NCBI GenBank assembly: GCA_002429455.1
Contig: DIZU01000005.1
Location: forward strand, 16,941-26,320
Length of the DNA: 9,380 bases
Source of the DNA: Methylotenera sp. UBA6020
GTDB lineage: Bacteria > Pseudomonadota > Gammaproteobacteria > Burkholderiales > Methylophilaceae
Direction: 5' to 3'
Shown here one piece after another: positions 6,176 to 9,380 of this stretch; the first letter of the stretch is position 1, and the number at the start of each line of letters is the position of its first letter. A program made the position numbers and the translations under genes. The notes beneath the pieces were generated by a model that saw nothing but the letters and a program-made list of their open reading frames with translations, was not told the origin of the DNA and did no database searches.

Positions 6176-7123
6176 ATGCAATTAAAAGAAATATGCGTAT
6201 TAGGTGGTTCCGGATTTGTCGGTAGTGCAGTGGTCGCCAAGCTTGATGCAGCGGGATACGCTGTAACAGTGCTAACGCGTCGCAAAGAGTCAGCCAAACA
6301 CCTGACTTTGCTGCCTAATGTGCAGGTGGAGGAATGTAATGTGCTGGATTATCATGCCTTGAGTTCAGCTTTAAGGGGCGCAGATGCCGTGATTAATTTG
6401 ATTGGTATTTTGCATCAAAGCCATCGTTTGAGCTTTAATAGCATGCATCATCAGTTGCCTGCCCAACTGGCAAAAATCTGTGCAGATCTAGGCGTTAAGC
6501 GCTTATTGCACATGAGCAGTTTACGGGCGCATAAAAATGCACCCAGCCAATATTTATGCTCTAAAGCCGCAGGTGAGGCAGCTATACTGGCCTTGCACAA
6601 TAGGCTTAATGTCACTATTTTCAGGCCATCCATTATTTTTGGTCGTGGTGATCGTTTTATCAATTTATTCGCCACACTCGTCAAAAGGTTGCCGGTTGTA
6701 CTCCTGGCTAAACCCAATGCTAAATTCCAACCGATATGGGTGGAAGATGTCGCCAGTTGCTTTGTCAGTAGCCTTGAAAACATTGATACTTACGGTCAGA
6801 TCTACGAACTGGCTGGGCCAAAGGTCTATACTTTCCGTGAGCTAGTCCAAACGGTGATGAATACTTTAGGTAAACAACGGCCGATTATTGGTTTGAGTGA
6901 CAGTCTCTCTTATGCACAAGCATTCATGATGGAGTTGCTGCCTATTAAGCTGATGTCGCGTGACAATGTGCGCTCGATGGAAGTCGATAGCGTTAGCACC
7001 TATCCGTTACCTGAAGTATTTGGCGTGGTAGCCACGACGCTAGAGGCAGTGATTCCTGAGTATCTGGTCGATCAAACGCCGCGTGGTGCTTATGATCGTT
7101 TTCGTAGTTCCGCAGCCAGATAA
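6176..7123 (+). CDS. NDUFA9-like NAD(P)-binding epimerase/reductase (atypical SDR)
   Basis: This is a Rossmann-fold protein of the extended/atypical short-chain dehydrogenase group, closest in feel to the bacterial relatives of the complex I accessory subunit NDUFA9. It has 315 residues. The dinucleotide loop GGSGFVG is at 10-16, VINLIGIL (72-79) follows strand 4, MSS is at 113-115, and a YxxxK pair (Y126, K130) gives a potentially active catalytic site. FRPSIIFGRGDRFIN (149-163) and FQPIWVEDVA (184-193) are typical of the family. The C-terminal part (LSRDN-like LMSRDNVRSMEVD, 259-271) is characteristic of the NDUFA9 branch. The start is ATG 6176, six bases after CAGGG. No bacterial substrate is known to me, and a role in complex I here would be speculation. 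cca follows after 14 bp, so the two are probably co-transcribed. Confidence 0.85.
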   Translation: MQLKEICVLGGSGFVGSAVVAKLDAAGYAVTVLTRRKESAKHLTLLPNVQVEECNVLDYHALSSALRGADAVINLIGILHQSHRLSFNSMHHQLPAQLAKICADLGVKRLLHMSSLRAHKNAPSQYLCSKAAGEAAILALHNRLNVTIFRPSIIFGRGDRFINLFATLVKRLPVVLLAKPNAKFQPIWVEDVASCFVSSLENIDTYGQIYELAGPKVYTFRELVQTVMNTLGKQRPIIGLSDSLSYAQAFMMELLPIKLMSRDNVRSMEVDSVSTYPLPEVFGVVATTLEAVIPEYLVDQTPRGAYDRFRSSAAR

Positions 7124-7137
7124 GACACGCCAACGTT

Positions 7138-8367
7138 ATGCAAACCTATGTCGTGGGCGGTGCAGTACGTGATGAGTTGCTCGGCTTGCCGGTAAAAGAC
7201 AAAGATTACGTCGTAGTAGGCAGCACGCCAGAGGCAATGATAGCCGCTGGCTTCAAGGCTGTAGGTAAGGATTTTCCGGTTTTTCTGCATCCCAAAACCC
7301 ATGAAGAATATGCCCTGGCGCGCACTGAACGCAAGACAGCCAAAGGCTATAAGGGTTTTGTTGTGCATGCTTCGCCCGAAGTCACTTTGGAAGAAGACCT
7401 GGCCCGCCGTGATTTGACCATCAACGCAATTGCCAAAGAAGTAAGTACAGCCGTGAAAGAAGGCCATGGCAAGTTAATTGACCCGTTTAATGGCTTGGCA
7501 GACATCCAATCAAAAACCCTGCGTCATGTGAGTCATGCTTTTGCGGAAGACCCCGTGCGTATTCTGCGTGCAGCGCGTTTTGCTGCAAGATTTACCGAGT
7601 TTAACGTAGCGCCAGAGACCATAGATTTAATGCGGCAAATGGTTGATGCGGGCGAGGTAGATGCCTTGGTGGCTGAACGTGTTTGGCAAGAGCTAGCCAA
7701 AGGGCTGATGGAAGCCAAACCTTCGCGCATGTTTGAGGTGTTACGTGCATGTGGCGCTTTGCAAAAGATATTACCGGAGCTTGATCAACTCTGGGGTGTG
7801 CCACAGCCGCCACAACATCACCCAGAGGTTGATACCGGTATTCACGTGATGATGGTGATTGACTACGCGGCAAGCCAAAACTTTTCATTACCCGTGCGCT
7901 TTGCCGCCTTGATGCACGACCTTGGCAAGGGCACCACGCCGGTAGATATTTTACCGCGTCATATTGGCCATGAAGAGCGTAGCGTCAAACTCGTAAAAGA
8001 GCTTTGCAAGCGACTAAGGGTACCAAACGATTGCAAAGAACTTGCGCATATCGTTGCCAAGTTTCATGGAAAATTGCACCAAACCCTGCAAATGAAGCCA
8101 AGCACCATGCTGAGTTTTTTAATTGAGCTGGATGCTATTCGCCAGCCAGCTAGGTTTAAGGATTTTTTAAAAGCGTGTGAGTCAGATTCTAGAGGTAGAG
8201 CCGGGTTAGAGAACTGCCCGACGCCAGCTGCGGATTTGATGTTGAAGGTGCTGGAAGCTGCCTTGAGTATCAGTGCCGGTGCCGTGGCTAGTGCGTTTAG
8301 TGAGCCGGAGAAGATTAAAGCAGCAGTGTTTGAGGCCAGGTTGCAGGCCGTCAAGCTGGTGTTGTAG
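7138..8367 (+). CDS. cca: CCA-adding tRNA nucleotidyltransferase with HD domain
   Basis: Cca adds or repairs the 3'-CCA end of tRNA using CTP and ATP without a nucleic acid template. The 409-residue length matches the multifunctional proteobacterial enzyme (412 in E. coli). The class II polymerase-beta-like head has GGAVRD (7-12) and metal-binding D21 and D23 (in KDKDYVVVG). RRDLTINAIA (90-99) is the ribose/nucleotide motif, and EDPVRILRAARFAARF (137-152) lies in the neck, with the base-selecting ERVW-type residues near 180-183. The C-terminal HD domain, with H260 and D261 in LMHDLGKGTTP plus upstream H235, indicates the phosphohydrolase activity seen in E. coli Cca. ATG 7138 fits the family N-terminus MQTYVVGGAVRD; its Shine-Dalgarno is weak, so coupling to the reductase gene 14 bp upstream is likely. 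Confidence 0.97.
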   Translation: MQTYVVGGAVRDELLGLPVKDKDYVVVGSTPEAMIAAGFKAVGKDFPVFLHPKTHEEYALARTERKTAKGYKGFVVHASPEVTLEEDLARRDLTINAIAKEVSTAVKEGHGKLIDPFNGLADIQSKTLRHVSHAFAEDPVRILRAARFAARFTEFNVAPETIDLMRQMVDAGEVDALVAERVWQELAKGLMEAKPSRMFEVLRACGALQKILPELDQLWGVPQPPQHHPEVDTGIHVMMVIDYAASQNFSLPVRFAALMHDLGKGTTPVDILPRHIGHEERSVKLVKELCKRLRVPNDCKELAHIVAKFHGKLHQTLQMKPSTMLSFLIELDAIRQPARFKDFLKACESDSRGRAGLENCPTPAADLMLKVLEAALSISAGAVASAFSEPEKIKAAVFEARLQAVKLVL

Positions 8368-8407
8368 GTATCAGTCAGGCCAAGCCACACTACGTCTGAA
8401 TGAGTGG

Positions 8408-8435
8408 GCGTATTTCGCCAAATGCAAATATACGC
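8408..8435 (+). terminator. candidate hairpin terminator between cca and the convergent DUF2788 gene
   Basis: GCGTAT (8408-8413) pairs with ATACGC (8430-8435). Allowing a two-base bulge, the stem extends to GCGTATTT against AAAT-AT-ACGC with a 10-base loop. Only a short pyrimidine stretch, TTCTT, follows on the + strand and nothing T-rich on the - strand. Location between two convergent genes is the main support. Confidence 0.35.
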
Positions 8436-8445
8436 TTCTTATCAA

Positions 8446-8667
8446 TTAGATGCCGAGCGAGAATTTAATGACATATTTCGCGACAAAGCCAACCATGCCA
8501 AACCCAAGGCCCAGGAATAAGGCAAAGGTACCAAAGCGCCCAGCCTTGGACTCCCAAGCTAAATGGCCCACAATGAATAACATCAAAAGCATGAGACCGC
8601 CCACGCCGAAGGTCATGCCAAATTCTGTAATCTGCGCTTCAGTAAAACCAAATATAGTACCTTCCAA
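8446..8667 (-). CDS. DUF2788 family two-helix membrane protein
   Basis: This is a 73-residue protein that I recognise as the DUF2788 family by IFGFTEAQITEFGMTFGVGG (5-24) and HLAWESKAGRFGTFALFLGL (35-54). It has two predicted membrane helices, at about 17-36 and 46-67, joined by the short polar loop HLAWESKAGRFG. The family's function is unknown. The start is TTG at 8667, because no ATG or GTG lies in frame near the conserved N-terminus. GGAG (8674-8677, - strand) sits six bases upstream. The gene is downstream of slmA on the same strand with 131 bp between them, so it may have its own promoter. It converges on cca. Confidence 0.85.
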   Translation of the reverse strand: MEGTIFGFTEAQITEFGMTFGVGGLMLLMLFIVGHLAWESKAGRFGTFALFLGLGFGMVGFVAKYVIKFSLGI

Positions 8668-8673
8668 GTTTTT

Positions 8674-8677
8674 CTCC
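8674..8677 (-). promoter_or_regulatory. ribosome binding site supporting the TTG start of the DUF2788 gene
   Basis: GGAG on the - strand is six bases before TTG 8667. It decides the start in a gene that lacks a nearby ATG or GTG. Confidence 0.65.
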
Positions 8678-8697
8678 AGTGTAATTAGCGTATTGCT

Positions 8698-8725
8698 ATA
8701 TTAATTGCCAGTAGGGCGGCTGCAA
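8698..8725 (-). promoter_or_regulatory. weak candidate promoter for the DUF2788 gene
   Basis: Read on the - strand, TTGCAG (8725-8720) is followed after 16 bases by TAATAT (8703-8698). That gives three of six and four of six matches to sigma-70 elements. It lies about 30 bp before the TTG start. The assignment is weak and rests mostly on position. Confidence 0.2.
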
Positions 8726-8744
8726 AAAACACCTTTACTTGGCA

Positions 8745-8784
8745 CTACTATAACTGCAGTAGATGACTACTGACCAATAGTCAT
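8745..8784 (-). repeat. adjacent inverted repeats downstream of slmA
   Basis: ATGACTA (8763-8769) and TAGTCAT (8778-8784) form a perfect 7-bp inverted repeat with an 8-base loop. Immediately next to it CTACT (8745-8749) pairs with AGTAG (8758-8762), and the palindrome ACTGCAGT spans 8753-8760. On the - strand they begin about 15 bases after the slmA stop, and a run of T (A8723-A8728 on +) comes 16 bases beyond. They may form an imperfect slmA terminator or an operator for the DUF2788 gene. Confidence 0.45.
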
Positions 8785-8798
8785 AGCAGCCTCATTAT

Positions 8799-9356
8799 TT
8801 AGTTAAGTCTTTGTAGCTGCTGTTGTGCAAACTCAGTCGGCTTACGTTTAAAGCCACTCTTGGCGAACTGTTGCCAGCGGCCAATGACATAGCAAATCAT
8901 CAAGTTTGCTTGTGCTTCTGCATCATCTTTAATCCCAGTCTGCGTTTCCGCAATACGCAGGCTTTGTTTGAGTGTGACTTCGATGCGGTCATACAATTGG
9001 TTGATGCGCAGTTGCAGTTTTTCATCTTCATTGACTAATGCATCACCAATCAACACGCGGGTCATACCGGGGTTTTTTTCGGCAAACACTAATAACATGG
9101 TGATAATGCGTTGAACTTGTCTTAAGCCATCGGTTTCTTCTGTACTTATTTTGTTGATTAGGCCAAAAATCGTTTCTTCAATAAACACAATCAGGCCTTC
9201 GAACATTTGTGCTTTATTGGCAAAGTGACGGTAGAGTGCGGCCTCACTTACCTCTAATTTCGCCGCGAGTGACGCGGTGGTGATTTTTTCGCGTTTGGGC
9301 GATTCCAGCATTTTTGCCAGAGTTTCTAGAATTTGTTGTTTGCGTTCACCAGCCAT
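8799..9356 (-). CDS. slmA: nucleoid occlusion factor SlmA (TetR family)
   Basis: SlmA binds specific chromosomal sites and, when DNA-bound, disrupts FtsZ polymers, so that the septum does not close over the nucleoid. The 185-residue protein closely resembles E. coli SlmA (198 residues). It has an N-terminal TetR helix-turn-helix at about 25-53 (ITTASLAAKLEVSEAALYRH, then FANKAQMF). FAEKNPGMTRVLIGDAL (91-107) and RINQLYDRIE (117-126) correspond to E. coli FGERNPGLTRILTGHAL and RINQLFERIE. ATG 9356 is chosen because GAGGAA lies just upstream; an in-frame GTG at 9371 would place that ribosome binding site inside the coding sequence. It is transcribed towards the DUF2788 gene. Its target, FtsZ, is encoded in this window with the matching C-terminal tail. 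Confidence 0.93.
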   Translation of the reverse strand: MAGERKQQILETLAKMLESPKREKITTASLAAKLEVSEAALYRHFANKAQMFEGLIVFIEETIFGLINKISTEETDGLRQVQRIITMLLVFAEKNPGMTRVLIGDALVNEDEKLQLRINQLYDRIEVTLKQSLRIAETQTGIKDDAEAQANLMICYVIGRWQQFAKSGFKRKPTEFAQQQLQRLN

Positions 9357-9361
9357 TTTTA

Positions 9362-9369
9362 TTTTCCTC
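9362..9369 (-). promoter_or_regulatory. ribosome binding site that fixes the slmA start
   Basis: GAGGAAAA on the - strand lies five bases before ATG 9356. It overlaps the alternative GTG start at 9371 and so argues against that longer form. Confidence 0.75.
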
Positions 9370-9380
9370 ACATATTTTTT

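Noticed and set aside
6451..6783. 110-codon antisense ORF inside the NDUFA9-like gene
   Set aside because: It overlaps a gene with clear Rossmann motifs, has no family resemblance and no upstream ribosome binding site.
8450..8704. 84-codon + strand ORF opposite the DUF2788 gene
   Set aside because: The - strand frame encodes a recognisable membrane family with a ribosome binding site. The + frame is a Lys/Pro-rich shadow.

Overview
The window looks like a chromosomal housekeeping region of a Gram-negative betaproteobacterium. The order ftsA-ftsZ-lpxC is the distal end of the division and cell wall (dcw) cluster. LpxC (lipid A) and a periplasmic Slt-type transglycosylase imply an outer membrane. 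FtsZ ends in the proteobacterial tail DIPAFLRKQAD. The protein sequences, moderate GC content and slt / NDUFA9-like reductase / cca order recall Methylophilaceae (Methylotenera-like methylotrophs). That placement is from memory of these families and was not tested by a search.

Layout. On the + strand: possibly the last codons of ftsQ (1-51), ftsA (44-1282), ftsZ (1393-2568), lpxC (2803-3732), a small two-helix membrane protein gene that appears frameshifted (3845-4040), a soluble lytic murein transglycosylase (4037-6088), an NDUFA9-like NAD(P)-binding reductase (6176-7123) and cca (7138-8367). On the - strand, convergent with these: a DUF2788 membrane protein (8446-8667) and slmA (8799-9356). 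There are no rRNA or tRNA genes, insertion sequences, CRISPR arrays or prophage genes.

How the genes fit together. FtsA anchors FtsZ filaments to the membrane. SlmA, about 6 kb away, is the nucleoid-occlusion factor that binds the FtsZ tail and blocks Z-ring assembly over unsegregated DNA. LpxC commits precursor to lipid A, and Slt recycles peptidoglycan, so the left two thirds is an envelope-growth and division block. cca (tRNA 3'-end maturation) and the NDUFA9-like protein are unrelated housekeeping genes.

Points for a second look. (1) At 3845-4040 one extra base, most likely in the T6 run at 3971-3976, breaks a 64-residue membrane protein and fuses its reading frame to slt, giving a misleading 747-codon ORF. 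(2) The four + strand spacers longer than 80 bp each carry short tandem repeats of about 14-18 bp. They are clear before ftsZ and before the reductase gene, and degenerate in the other two. (3) An 8-bp perfect inverted repeat lies between ftsZ and lpxC. (4) The LpxC C-terminus does not resemble the E. coli FtsH degron. I found no convincing new multi-gene system; most of the window is well-conserved core genome.
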